A DNA stretch of 64,000 nucleotides, taken from contig JAAONU010000006.1 in NCBI GenBank assembly GCA_012932295.1, positions 31,398,882-31,462,881 of the forward strand, given 5' to 3'. Positions 27,301 through 42,300 of the stretch are shown in pieces. The DNA comes from Cyclina sinensis. Taxonomy: Eukaryota > Mollusca > Bivalvia > Venerida > Veneridae. A model generated the notes under the pieces. The model worked only from the letters and a program-made list of their open reading frames with translations, had not been told where the DNA came from and did no database searches. The position numbers were made by a program, and so were the translations under genes. Each line of letters begins with the position of its first letter. Positions within the stretch are counted from its first letter, which is position 1.

Positions 27301-30300
27301 TTAATGTGTCTGTCTGTACACTTTACAGGACATATTTGAATAGCAGTTTCCATGAAGAGTCAAGGGATAATGTCATACCTTAAGTATTTCAACTTTGAGG
27401 AAAGGCCAGCAACTGACAACAGTTTTTACTAGCAGGAACTGTTTGTGTAGAATGTGTCTTAAACGCTCTTTGAAACAAATCTGATACTGCTAGAATAATA
27501 GGTCATATAGACAAGGTCACCGGAACTAGTAGAAGTAAGGTTTTGCTTTTAGGTATACTTGTCCCACTTGATGATTTCTTCACGAAGTTTAAATACAATT
27601 TTAGATTTTGTAAAATGAATGAAGAATGAATTTATTTCATCTTATCTCTTTTCTCAGGTAGATGTTCCTCCTATGAAATCAAAGGAAATAGATGGCTTTG
27701 TAGATACTGTGGGTGATGCACTCTTTAATGCATCAGATGACAAGGAAGTAATTGGTAAATATCATTTTCTGTTAACACTTATCTACCTTGTTGTTTTTAT
27801 AAACAGTGAAACTTAGGCCTGCCCATAAAAAGATATACCATGATACACAACAAGAGGCACTGTACTTTATTGAAATACCCATGAAAGTCAGTGATATTGA
27901 TAGGATTACAGAACAAACTAAACTTAATGATAAAGTCACTGAGCACAGAATGCTGCTTATATTGAGACCCTGTTTTTTGTTGTTGTTTTGTTTTTGTTCT
28001 TTTTTTGGACACATATTTCAGCTTAGTTTATCTTTTACAGTGAATACATAATACGCAACAGAGTACAGGTTGTATGTAAAACTTTGAGTGTATTTGAAAT
28101 TTTGACAGTGAAACTTGTCTCACTTGTTCTAAATTAGTCTTGAAAATAAAACAGCATTTCAAATGAATATAGCCATATTGGCTTTTGGGCCAGTTTATTC
28201 AATGCAAAGTTTTCTGCAAGAATATGGAAAGCCCCACTGTTCAAGAGTTAAGTTTGAGCAAGAAGTGTTATTTTGAAATAGGAGCTAAGATCATTCTCCA
28301 TGGTTTTCCAGATTCTTTGAACGAGTTACAAAGCCTTACTTATGTGTTAAATGAAGTAGTAGATACTACTGTGACAAATGGGACAGAAACTGACCCAGAA
28401 GGTGATGGTGGTGATGTAGTTGACCGTAGTAACAGCACGGATGTGGAAAGGAAAGAAGTGAATGAAACAGCTATACTGGAACAGAGAAAGGAAAACATAA
28501 AGGTATTTTTTTACTATTTTAGAATCAACTTTGGCCAAGGATATAGGGAGTTAACCATGTCTGTCAGGATTGATGCATTGATAACATGGAAGTAAAAATC
28601 AACAATAACTAGCAAAAACAAAAATGTACAAAACTGCAGTTTTTCATTTCTTTGTAATTATTTTTTCAGCTTTTCTGTTTTGTCTGAGCCTGAATCATAA
28701 TTATGTTAATATTTCTTTACCCTTTAGTTGAGTTAGTAGGAAACTTTATCTCTAGAAGGAGATGTGTATATATTTCCAATCCAATCTAGATTAACTGTTT
28801 GACAGAATTTTGGGCCTTTTGATGTTCCAGCTGTACCATCTGTGTCCACTGCTATTTCTCAGAAACCTCTGGCTGGGTTTGAATGAAACTTTATGGCAAG
28901 CTTCAGTATCAGGAGATGTTCAGGCCAAAATTGTGGTCCAAATTGAATATTTTTCACCAAGTTATGGACCCTTAGATTTTTTACATATAGTATACTAAAG
29001 CACTTGTCAAGTCTCAGCTGTTTCGCAGCAACTGCTTGCTAGAATGAAATGAAACTTCACAGGAATCTTCAGCACTAGGAGATATGTATGTTACCAGCCT
29101 TGTTTGTACCTATGATCTTTCAGAGTTATGGGCCCTTTGATTTTGCTACATTGAGTGTACTATAATACTATTTGTGTTTAGACTTTCTCAGCAACAAGTT
29201 GCTGGAATTACATGAAAAATTAAGGGAAACTTCAGTACTAGAAAATGACACATATATTAGCAGCATGATCTAAGTTCAAGGGGATGCCACAAAGGGATTT
29301 CCTTGAAACTTGGAATGAAGGTTCGATGACAATTTGAAGAAGCTTTAAAAAGCATGCATAGTCCTGCTGTTCTCTATTTACTAAACATAAGTATGTGCTT
29401 TGGGGAGCATCAATCTTTTCCAATGATTTCTTGTTGTCATTTTTTCAGATACGTGACACAATAGTATCAACTATTTCGCAAGTCAACACAACCAGTCTGG
29501 AAGTGATGGCAACTGTGGCTACCACATTAAATCAGGTCACTTTGAAGAAAGATGAACTTTCAGAAGAGACAAAAGTAAAAGTTTATATGCTTATTGAGTG
29601 TACATTTACAGAACTTACTCTTAATGTTATGCTCATATGACTGCATGGATAACTTCATTTAGCCACAACAGCATGTGATAACTTCATTTAGTCACAAAAA
29701 TATGTGATAACTTCATCTAGCCACAAAAAACATGTGATAACTTCATTTAGCCACAACCACGTGTGATAACTTCATTTAGCCACAACAACATGTGATAACT
29801 TCATTTAGCCACAAAACAGCATGTGAGAACTTCATTCAGCCACAACAGCATGTGATAACTTCATTCAGCTACAACAACATGATAACTTCATTGAACAACA
29901 ACAACAAGTGATAACTTCCTTGAGCCAAAACAGCATGTGATAACATCAGATAATGTTGTTTCTAGGATGCAGGATTGCAATATTCCTGCTAAATTTGAGC
30001 AATGACTGTATAAATGCCATGATGTTGTGCCCGAGGTGCCACAGATAAAACACATTTGCCACATGGTGAGCCTGTTAGGGCATTCTGAGAGTCATTTTTA
30101 CATACTTGCATTTATGATGTGGAGTGTGATTTGATTGGTCAGTAGTTTGTACTTGTGCCAATCAGATTCATTCTTTCAGAAGCTATTGCAAGGTACGAAA
30201 ATGTCATGAAACTAAGCATGCTTAGCCTCGTTTTGAAACTGTGAAATTCCCTTGCTGTTTAATAATTTTTCATTTACAAACAAAAGATGAACACCCGTTA

Positions 30301-33300
30301 AAAATGTGCAGAGTGCAAATGAAAATCATTTCTGGATTAGTTTATCATTAACACATAACATAAACGATACTTTGGTTGAAATCTGTTTGTCATACTGTGA
30401 CATGTCATAAGAGTTACTGTCCATCATTCTGGAGAAATATTGTACTTTCATATTTGGAATATGCGGGATAATTTATAAATTATACATCAGTTTTGATGGT
30501 TTACTCAATATGTTCTGCTCAGAAATCACCAAGTTTTGTTACACAAGGTGAGTTCAAATAGGAGTAATCTTAGTTTATTGTAAGTTTTAGGTGTCCCCTT
30601 CAGCAAGTCCGATGGCCATTGTTTAGCTCACCTTAGCTGGCTCAGGGTGAGCTTTTAGGATCGATGAATGTCCGTCGTCCGTTCACATTTAGTTCGTTAA
30701 CACTCTACTGGTCACATTTTTGCTTTAATTGTCACGAAACTTGGTCAGGATGTTTGTCTCAATAATTACTCGTACAAGTTCGAATATGGGTCATGTGGGG
30801 TCAAAAACTATGCCACACAGCCTGTATATGGAAAAACCTTGTTAACACCCTAGAGGTAAGATTTTCAGCCCGAATATCCTTGTAATATATCAAAAAGGTT
30901 GTTTTCATGATTTCTAGCTCAAGTTTGAATATGGGTCATCTGGGGTAAAAAACTAGGTCACAGAGCCCAAATATAGAAAAAACCTTGTTAACACTTAAGA
31001 GGTAACATTTTCAGCCCAAATATCCTGGAAATATGTCAGAAAGAATGTATCGATGATTTCTAGCCCGAGTTCGAATATGGGTCATGTGGGGTCAAAAACT
31101 AGGTCACTGAGACCAAATATGGAAAAACCTTTTTATCACTCTAGAGGGGGAAGGTCTATTTTGCTGACCAGACCTAGCTGACCAGCTGACTGCTGACCAG
31201 TCAGCAAGCTGACCACATGGTCTATTTTGCTGACCAAATTCTGCTGACCAGGTATATATTGCCATGGAAACAGGTCTGAGGGTATATATTGACTATAGTT
31301 TTTTTCTTTATTTATAGCTATTTTTATTATTGATCACTATCCTATATAAATATGATGTTGTTAATATGGCAATTTATATCTATTTCATATCTATTGATTA
31401 TTTTATTACTTTATGTAGTTATTTGAAAAATGTAGATGTGACTTTAACTGGAAACTGTTAATATATTTAATATATTGTCAGTTTATTTATTTTTCATTTT
31501 GTATTCAGTGGCAATTTTATATCTATTAATTATTTTATTACCTTAATTATATTTATGTAGCTATTTGAAAAAAAGTAGGTGAGACTTAAACATTAATTTT
31601 AAGCTTGATACATAAAGTGTGATGGAAACTGATAATATATATAATATATTGTCAGTTTATTTTTCATTTTGTTTATACTATTTTCAAATCCTACAGTAAT
31701 GAGTTATTGTTTTGTAACTACTGTCTAAAGCAGAAGTTTATTGAGCTGCAAATCTTACCCCCTTTTTTCAGAACATTTTCATGAGAGCAGGTATTTGACA
31801 CGAATGTTTCCTATATAAATAAATAAGGTTATAAGAACTTCACACACCTGACTGCCTTTAGGTTTCGGTTCAGTTGACGAAACTTTTCCCACCTAGCCTT
31901 AGAGGCCCTATATACCTAATTGTTTATTAGGTATATAGGGCATATGAGGACATGCAGTAAAAGTTTGTGTCAAATACCTATGAGTTACACCAAATATTGC
32001 TATGTAATATTAGTTTTAATGTCATTTTGTTTATTGTCTGTAGGCAGGTGAGAAGAAGTCTTTAAGAACAAAAAATTGACATTTAACAACGTAGTATCAC
32101 TCTTTCACACCTTACCTTATAAGCTTTTATAAAGAGAGCCTTACACACAATGTTATACCAGTATTTTGTCTTATGCCAAACAAGGAATTCACTTCCAAAA
32201 GGAAATTTTATACTGGAAATAATATTTTGTGTTGAAGTCATGGCTCTTATTATAGGTCATAGTCAAACCAAATATATAGCTCATTATCTTGAAAATTGTG
32301 ATATTGTGACAATGTCATTTTCCGGTGCCAAAGTGTGTGAGTTGTGGGAGAAACTTGAATATGTAGTTGCTCTAGATGTGAGTATATTTTACATTTTCAT
32401 TTACATTAACTGTTTTTGTATGTGCTGAAGATGGAAGTGTTTAAGCATTATATGCAAAGGGAATCATGTAGATGTTGACACTTTCCATCTGTCTGTCTGT
32501 TTGTCGGTGGGCATAACTTAATCCTGCATTGAAGTAACATTTAGACACCTACATCATAATATATAATTAGGCGACCAGTTCTGTAACTTATTACATTGAC
32601 AATAGGAAAAAATGTGAAACAGTAGAAGAATGATAAATTCTATGCTGTGGTTCTAATGTTACAAAAATCAGACAATACTTTCAATTTCAAATGCCTTATT
32701 TCCCAAAATCTGCCCGGTCTGAAAATGTGTTAAAATAAATGCAAAATTGTTAAGTACTAGAAGAAGACTTGGCTGTCATGGATCATCCTTGATCTAGTAG
32801 AGCAGACTCACAATACTTCCCTGTTCACACAAATATAAAATGACAGAGTCTCCTTGTCTCATATTAAATAATACTGAAAAGTTAATTGAGCAACAAATTA
32901 TATAATCAAAACCGAAATGTTGTTTTTTAAAATTTTGTTCAAAACTATTAAAAAATACAATCTAACAATATCAAACTGCTTCTATAACACATTATTTTCT
33001 CTTGGAATTACTGTTTATCTGAATGATTTATTTTCTATTTTTTATTTTGAAAATGTATTAAGAAATATTCCTGAAGTAAAAAAAAAATTGTAATGTGTAA
33101 TTATAGAAAACATAATTCTCAATATATTACTTTATAGATTCTCATTCATGTAATAATCTAGTAAGGCTAAAGGGTAACTGAATTCAAATAAACATAATCC
33201 ATAAATCATTATAAGTACGTTTATGGTATACAGGATTTTAAGATATAATTTTATGTTGTATGTATATTAGAAACGTGTTATTGAAATCTTATGGAAACTG

Positions 33301-36300
33301 TAATTCTGTCATATCATAATTTTTGGTATTTGTTTTTCCACCAATTTCAACATCAGCAAAGGGCCAGTTGCTCGAAACTTGAACAGTTTGTTAAACTAAC
33401 TGTCCCTTAAATTGGATGTCAATTCAATTATATACCAAATGGAAGAACATTATTTTTATAAAGTGTCTCTATGCCACAAGAAATAACCATTACATTTTTA
33501 AAATAAGAAAAGAAAATTAAAATTAATCATTTATAGAAATACAGTTATATTGGGTCAAATAACCATCCTGTTTGTATGCATCTACGTGCACGACATTTTA
33601 TCAAACAAATTTTTACTTTAGTCTTATGGTAAACATTAGTCACTATTCATCATATCAGTTAAAGTCATCAACTGTCAAAACCCTAATGTCAAATTTCCTC
33701 TTTTTCTAATAAAAATGTCTATTTTAAAGTCAAAGTTTTCCTAGCACTGGGGTCATTCACTGCTGCTTGTTACAAATGTTGACCAGTCTAATATTAATTT
33801 ACACAAAAATGAAACTTGATTTATCATTACTTTATAGCTCATTGAGAAGGAATGTTTTAAAACAAAATTTTATATAAAATGCTTTTCTTGTATCCAATGC
33901 ATGTCCTCCGACATGGCCACAATTATTTTACATTACAAGGCTAATGTAATATTATATTTAACTACAAAACCTCTAAAAGAGGCATACAGGTATGTATGAA
34001 TTTAACCACCCATGTGAATTATGCCTGGTTATGCCTGTATATTTCAAAGTCACCACAGGGGTCACCATAGGAGGTTAATTGTCCTGTGTATTGTGGCCTC
34101 TTATCATATACTGATCTTTACTTTAATATGTAAGTCATATTTGTTGTTATTTTGCTGCACAATGCATGTGTTAAGTATTCCTGTCACATTTCATTCTTTT
34201 TATCAACATTTACAATACAAATAATCACAATAATCATACTGTTCTTATCCAGGACTTGGAAATACTAAATACAAAAGTAAATTATGTAAAATGAATATAT
34301 TTAAAACATCATTTCATTTATCGAGATTTGAAAATTCTTGAAGTTGAACCTACAGTTTTCCAATAAATAAAAAGAATCACAACAATAACTGATTTAAAAA
34401 TACTGTTCTTACCTATAGAATTTGAAAATACTAAATACAAAATGAAAAATAAATAAACTGACAATATATTAAATATACTATCAGTTTCCATCACACTTTA
34501 TGTGTCAAGCTTAAAATTAATGTTTAAGTCTCACCTACTTTTTTCAAATAACTACATAAATATAAGGTAATAAAATAATAATAGATATAAAATTGCCACT
34601 AAATACAAAATGAAAGATAAATAAATTGACAGTGATATTAAATATATTATCAGTCTCTATCACACTTTCTGTATCAAGCTTAAAATAAATGTTAAAGTCA
34701 CACTTTCATTTTTCAAATAACTACATAAATATGAAGTAATAAAATAATTAATAGATATAAAAATAGATATAAATTGCCATATTAACAACATCATATTTAT
34801 ATAGGATAGTGATTAATAATAAAAATAGCTATAAATAAAGAAAAAAACTATAGTCAATATATACCCTCAGGCCTGTTTCCATGGCAATATATACCTGGTC
34901 AGCAGAATTTGGTCAGCAAAATAGACCATGTGGTCAGCTTGCTGACTGGTCAGCAGTCAGCTGGTCAGCTAGGTCTGGTCAGCAAAATAGACCTACCCCT
35001 CTAGAGGTAACATTTTCAGCCCAAATATCCTGGAAATATGTCAGAAAGGTTGTTTTTATGATTTCTAGCTCAAGGTTGAATATGGGTCATGTGGGGTCAA
35101 AAACTAGGTCACACAGCCCAAATATGATAAAACCTTGTAAACACTCTAGAGGTAACATTTTTAGCCCATATTTCCTGAAAAACTGTCCGAAAGCTTGTTA
35201 AGATGATTTCTAGCTCAGTTTGGAATATGGGTCATGTGGGGTCAAAAACTAGGTCACACAGCCTGTATATGGAAAAACTTTGTTAACACTCTAGAGGTAA
35301 CATTTTTAGCTGAAATATCCTGGAATTATGTCAGATAGGTTGTTCAATGATCTCTAGATCAAGTTCGAATATGGTCATCTGAGGTCAAAAACTAGGCCAC
35401 AGAGCCCAAATATGGAAAAACCTTGTTAAAAAAACTGTAGAGGTAACATTTTCAGCCCGAATATCCTTGTAATATATCAAAAAGGTTGTTTGGATGATTT
35501 CTAGCCCAGGTTCGAATATGGGTCATCTGGGGTCAAAAACTAGGTCACTGAGACCAAATATGGAAAAACCTTTTTATCACTCTAGAGGTAATATTTTCAG
35601 CCCAAATATCCTGGAAAAATGTCAGAAAGGTTGCTTTGATGATTTCTAGCTGAAGTTTAAATATTGGTCATGTGGGGTCAAAAACTAGGTCACACAGCCC
35701 AAATATGGAAAAACCTTGTTAACACTTTAGAGGTAATATTTTCAGCCCAAATATCCTTGTAATATATCAAAAAGGTTGTTTGGATGATTTCTAGCCCAGG
35801 TTCGAATATGGGTCATCTGGGGTCAAAAACTAAGTCACTGAGACCAAATATGGAAAAACCTTTTTATCACTCTAGAGGTAATATTTTCAGCCCAAATATC
35901 CTGGAATAATGTCAGAAAGGTTGCTTTGATGATTTCTACCTCAAGTTTAAATATTGGTCAGGTGGAGTCAAAACTAGGTCACACAGCCTGTATATGGAAA
36001 AACCTTGTTAACACTCGTGAGGTAACATTTTCAGCCCAAATATCCTGGAAATATGTCAGATAGGTTGTTTCAATGATTTCTAGGTCAAATTCGAATATGG
36101 GTCATCTGGAGTCAAAAACTAAGTCGCACAGCCTGAATATGGAAAAACCTTGTTAACACTCTAGAGGTAACATTTTCAGCCCAAATATCCTGGAAATATG
36201 TCAGAAAGGTTGTATCGATGATTTCTAGCCCAAGTTCGAATATGGGTCATCTGGGGTCAAAAACTAGGTCACAGAGTTTAAATTTTGAAAAACCTTGTTT

Positions 36301-39300
36301 ACACTCTACAGGTAATATTTTCAGCCCAAATAATCTGAAAATATGTCAGAAAGGTTATTTCAATGGTTTTAAGGTCAAGTTCAAAATTATGGTCTTCTGG
36401 GGTCAAAAACTAGGTCACAAAACCCAAAAATAGAAATATCTTGTTAAGGCTCTAGAGGCTACTGTTTCAGTCCAAATATCCTGGCAGTTTGTCAGAAAGG
36501 TTGTTTGGTTTATCAAATTATTAGATTAGGTTAAAGGTCATGGAGGCTAAAAATAGATTTATCTACTGTACATCATAAAGCCTTCATTTATAGACCAATA
36601 TCTTTGATATTCAATATATAGGTTCCTTGCATGGACCTCTACTCATGGGTAGGATTTGAGGTTACTGGGTCAAGGTCAAGGTCACCATAGCTTAAAATAG
36701 ATATTTCCACTTTATATTTTCAATTAAAAAATGAAATACTGCTTAACAGCAAACCTACAGCCAAAGTACTCAGGTGAGCAATCCAGGGCCATCATGGCCC
36801 TCTTGTTTCTAAAGGGATGGGCCCTTTGGCTCCTTTCCTTTAAATCCTAGAAATAAGTGACGTCTTCAAGCCACAACAACATGTAATAACTTCATTAAGA
36901 CGCAACAGCATGTGAAAACTTCACTGTACCACAAGAACATGTGATAACCTCACTGAGCCACAACACCATATGATAACTTCACTGAGCCACAAGAACATGT
37001 GATAACTTCATTGAGCAACAACAGCATGTGATAACTTCACTTAGCCACAACAGCATGTGATAACTTCATTGAGCCAAAACTACATATGAATACAGCCAAA
37101 CTTGTGCTAACAGGCATTTGTGAGTAGCGGTCACCTGTGGACAACTGTCAATCTGACTTTCTCCCAACCAAAAATGCCTTAAAATAGGCTGGAAATTATG
37201 GTCACCTGCTGACCACAGCATAGAACCTGGTCAAAAACCATCCGCCAGCCAGTTAAGATCTGTAAACAGTGGTCACCTGATTGTTTGATGGCAGCCTTTC
37301 ATTATCGCCATTAATTTAGGAGAGACTTCAGAAGCTATTTTTTGAAAGGTGTTAAAACAGCATGGTTATTATGATTGATAATTTGACAATAGGTGTGTCG
37401 ATATTTTTGAAAGCTTGATTGTTAAATTTGTAGAGCATGTTCCTAATATGATAATTAGGCAGTTACTTTCAATCTAAATAAGACCTTGCTCACTCAGGCC
37501 CAGCATGGTCAGTTTCTTTCACCTCTGAACAAAGGTTACCCCTAAAGAAAGGCCTATTTAGCTCGACTTTTTTTGAAAAAAAAAAAAATCGAGTTTTTGC
37601 TATAGTCATGTTGTTGTTGCCGTTGCTGTCCGAAAAACTTTAACATTGAACATATTTTTTTTATTCCTCGATGGATAATCTTCATACTTGGACGCAACAA
37701 CCCTTTGGACAAGACCTTCAAGTAGACCAGATTAAACTTGACCTTGACTCTTAAATGACCTTCAAATTCAAGGTCAAATTATTGAATTTTGCTAAAATTG
37801 GCCATAACTTTATTATTAGTTGGTGGATTCGTTGGTGGATTATCTTCATGCTTGGACACAACAACCCTTTGGACAAGACCTTCAAGTAGACCAGATTAAA
37901 CTTGACATTGACTCTTAAATGACCTTCAAATTCAAGGTCAAATTATTGAATTTTGCTAAAATTGGCCATAACTTTATTATTAGTTGGTGGATTATCTTCA
38001 TGCTTGGACACAACAACTCATTGGAGAAGACCTTCAAGTAGACCAGACTAAACTTGACTTTGACTCATAAATGACCTTCACCTACAAGGTCAAAATTTTT
38101 GAATTTTGCTAAAATTGGCCATAACTTTAATATTAATACGTGGATTCTCTTCATGCTTGGGCACAACAACCCTTTGGACAAGATCTTCAAGTACACTGGA
38201 CTAAACTTGACCTTGGCTCATTAAAGACCTTCAAATTCAAGGTCAAATTATTGAATTTTGCTAAAATTGGTCGTAACTTAATTATTAATTGGTGGATTGT
38301 CTTCATACTTGGACACAACAACCCTTTGGACAAGATCTTCAAGTAAACCAGACACAACTTGACCTTGAATCATAAATGACCTTCACCTTTATGGTCAAAT
38401 TATTAAATTTTGCTAAAATTGTCCATAACTTTATTATTTATAGTTGGATTTGATTTATACTTGGACAAAACAACACTTATGACAAAACCGACATGATGAA
38501 TAACTCAGATATGACCATTACCTTATAATGACTCTAACCGTCAAGGTCAGATGACTGAATTTTGCTTAAATTGTCATAACTTTTTCATTTATTTATAGAT
38601 TTGATTCATATTTGGACTAAACAACACTTATCACAAATCTAACATTATGATTATTTCCAGTTTGACGTTGACCTTTAAATGACCTGGACAGTCAATGTCA
38701 AATCATTGAATATTGTTAAAACTGGCCATAATTTTATTTTTAATTGGATTTGTTTAAGACTTAGACAAAACGACACTTATGACAAAACCGACATGGTACT
38801 TTATTCAAGTTTGACCTTAACAGTATAATTACTATGACCGTCAAGGTATTTTGCTTAGATTGTCATAATTTTGTTATTTTTAATTGGATTTGTTTCATAC
38901 TTGGACAAAACAACAATTATGACAAATCTTACATATTGAATAACTCAGGTATGACCATAACCTAAAAATGACCTTGACCATCAATGTCAGATGATTTAAT
39001 TTTGCTTAAATTGTCATACCTTCTCATTTATTTATGGATTTGATTCATACTTAGACAAATCAACACTTATGACAAATCCGACATTTTGATTCTTTCAGAT
39101 ATGACCTTGACCCTTAAGTGATCTTTACAGACAAGGTCAGATTATTGAATTTGCTAAACCTGGCCATAATTTTGTTATTTGTGGTTGGGTGTAAATAATA
39201 CTTGGGAAAGAAAACACTTATGACAAAGCCGACATGATAAATTATTTAAGTGTGACCTTTACCTTAAAATGACCATGACCGTCAAGGTCAAATTATTAAA

Positions 39301-42300
39301 TTTTGCTCAACTTTTTTATTTATTTATGGATTTGATTCATACTTGGCCAAAACAACACTTATGACAAATCCGACATTATGACCCTTTCATGTATCAACTT
39401 GACATTAAAATGACCTTGACCTTCAAGGTCAAATTATTGAATTTTGCTACAATTGTCCATAACTTTGTTATTTATTGTTGGAATTGGTTCATACTTGAAC
39501 AAAACAACACTTATGACAAAACCAACATGTTAAATAACTCAACTGCGACCATGACCTAAAAATGACCTTGACCGTCAAGGTTAGATGTTTGAATATTGCT
39601 TAAATTGTCATAACTTTGTCATTTATTGGTGGATTTGATTTATACTTGTACAAAACAATACTTTTGACAAATGTGACATTTTGTTTTAAGTTTGACCTTG
39701 ACCTAAAAAAATGACCTTGATTAGCAAGATCAAATTACTGAATTTTGCAAAGATTGGTCAAAACTGTGTAATTTATGGTAATACTTGATTCATACTTGGA
39801 CAAAACAACACTTTTGACAAAACTTACATGTTGAATAATTCAGGTATGACTTTTACCCTAAAATGACCTTGTTGTATTATGACCATTATTGTATTTTGCT
39901 TAAATTGTCATAACTGTTGTTTATGTATGGATTTGATTTATACTTTGATAAAACAACAACATTGACATCTTAATTTAATTAAGTATGACCTTGACCTTTA
40001 GATGACCTTGACATTTAAGGTCAAGTTGTTGAATTTTGCTTAAAATAGCCAAATTTTTGTTATTTATGGTTTGATTTGATTTATACTGGGACAAAACAAC
40101 ACTTATGACAAAACTGACACACTTAATCATTCAAGTGTGACCTTAACCTTCAAATGACCCTGACCATCAAGATTAAATTATTGAATTTTGCTATTATTGG
40201 CCATAACGTCATCTTTAGTTCTTTTTTATTAATACATGGACAAAACAATGCTCATGACAAAACATACATGTTAAATTATTCAAGTATGACCTTAACCTTA
40301 AAATGAATTTGACAGTCAAGTTCGAATTATTGCATTTTGCTAAAATAGCCAAACTTTTTTATTTATGGACAGATTTGATCTATACAGGGACCAAACAACA
40401 CTGAGAATAAAACAAATGTGTTGACCAATTCAAGTATTACCTTGACCTTGAAATGACCTTGACATTACTTAACTTGTCTATATCTTTTTGTTAATGGATG
40501 TAGTGTTTTCATGCTTGGACATAACTACATGTACTGTTCAGACAATACCTCCAAAGAAGGTTAATCTGAACTTGAACTTGACGTTTAAGGTAAAATTTCT
40601 GAATGTTGCTAAAATTATATTTCCGAATGATGTTTCATTTGAAATCCCTTCACTTCTGATGTGTTTGCCTTTGGAAATAAGAAAAAGTCGAGCGTGGCCC
40701 CCGCTTGCAGTGGCTCTTGTTTCTATCTTCCCTTGGCCGACCATTGTTCACAAGTCCAACTGTATTTAGTTGAGCCACAAGTACATGTCATATTGTCATT
40801 GTGCCCAAACTGAATTTCCTAATTTAACTGAGCAGAAACTGTGTGATAATTTCTTTGTCCCACACCTTTAGGTGATAATTTAATCAAGCCTGAGCTACAT
40901 GTGATAAATTCAGTGAGCAAACACTACATGAATTAATTTTGTTTGCCACAGCTTTATTTGGTAATTTCATTGATGTAATTATACCAACAATTTCAACAAG
41001 CTTCTTTGCATTAAAGCTTCTTTTATATGACAAGTTTCTTTTAAATGAGCAACGGGGTAATACAGTTAAAGGATTTTTTTTTGTTTTTTTTCAACATCTT
41101 CTACAAAACAGTGTAGTATTTTTTTTTAGGAATTATGATGCTTTTTGTAACCATGATTGTTCTTGCAGGAGAAGTCATTTGAGATGTATAGCACATACAC
41201 CAAACAGTTTCAAGAAATGGAAAGTACTACCACACTTGATGAAGAGGTCACAGATGCTGCCAAGTAAGATTTTACAGGCTAGCTATTAGTTAGACTTAGA
41301 ATTTGTCCTAGGTCTAGGGTAAACAAATCCACATTTTTATGCCCCCAATGAAGGCATATAGTAATCACACTGTCTGTCCATCCATCCATCCGTCCGTCTG
41401 TCCTGGAAAATCTTGTCCTCGCTTCATCTCCAAAACTGCTTGAGGGATTTCATTGAAACTTGACAGGAGTGTTTGTCACCAAGTCTAGTTATGCATGTCG
41501 TCAGGAGATTCCGCTCGATTTATTTTTGGCCTAGTTATTGGCACTTAGTCATTTTTTTTACTCTAACTTCTATATTAAAGTCTTGTCCACACTTCATCTC
41601 CAAAACCGCTTGGAGGATTTCTTTGAAACTTTACAGGAATGTTTTTTGCCAAGATCAGTGGTGCATATCTTCAGGAGTTTCTGCTCAGATTATTTTTGGC
41701 AGAGTTATTGGCACTTAGTCATTTTTTTACTCTAATATCTATATTAAAGTCTTGTCCACACTTCATCTCCAAAACCGCTTGGAGGATTTCTTTGAAACTT
41801 TACAGGAATGTTTTTTGCCAAGATCAGTTGTGCATATCTTCAGGAGTTTTTGCTCAGATTATTTTTGGCAGAGTTATGGGAACTTAGTCATTTTTACTCT
41901 AACTTCTACATGTATATTAAAATCTCCAAAACCACTGGAGGATTTCATTGAAACTACACAGGAATGTTTGTCACCAAACCTAGCTGTGCATATCGTCAGG
42001 AGTTTCTGGTCGGATTATTTTTGGCAGTGTTATTGGCCATTAGTCATTTTTTACTATAACTTCTATATTAAAATCTTGTCGAAACTACATCTCCAAAACC
42101 ACTTGGGGGATTTTATTGAGACCAGAATGTTTGTCACCAAGCCTTGTTATATATAAAACATCAGTAGGGGTTGGGAATAAAACAATTGACAGCTTTCTAT
42201 TTCATTGAATAATTATGTCTTCAACCTTCATATAAGAATCTGAAGCAAAAAAAAAAACATTACTCTACCATTTACCTTCAGTTCATACTCTATTTTTGTC

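Larger units (their letters stand above)
30623..36805 (+). mobile_element. Helentron-like element, GCTCACC family, carrying a nested long-TIR transposon
   Basis: The 5' end is agctcaccttagctggctcagggtgagc, followed by tttaggatcgatg and gtccgtcgtccg. The ~150-bp monomers ('ctctagaggtaacattttcagcccaaatatcc') run to 31145 and resume at 35000-36500. The 3' end is CAGGTGAGCaatccaGGGCCATCATGGCCCtCTTG next to TT. The insert 31148-34998 interrupts one monomer. The body is about 2.3 kb without it. Confidence 0.8.

Noticed and set aside
27807..27960. Alternative exon (KLRPAHKKIYHDTQQEALYF frame) after 27754
   Set aside because: The acceptor phase fits, but I found no good donor that keeps phase with 28312. 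Direct joining 27754 to 28312 gives a continuous helix.
28210..28311. Upstream acceptor extending the exon at 28312
   Set aside because: In phase but with a weak pyrimidine tract, and the added peptide (VFCKNMESPTVQ) interrupts the helix. Kept only as an alternative.
29641..29960. Regular ~31-bp repeats resembling a CRISPR array
   Set aside because: Units are directly tandem with no unique spacers, and the context is an animal intron. It is a minisatellite.
41473..42156. Overlapping open frames of 65-134 codons
   Set aside because: They are the same satellite monomer read repeatedly, with near-identical peptides in several frames.
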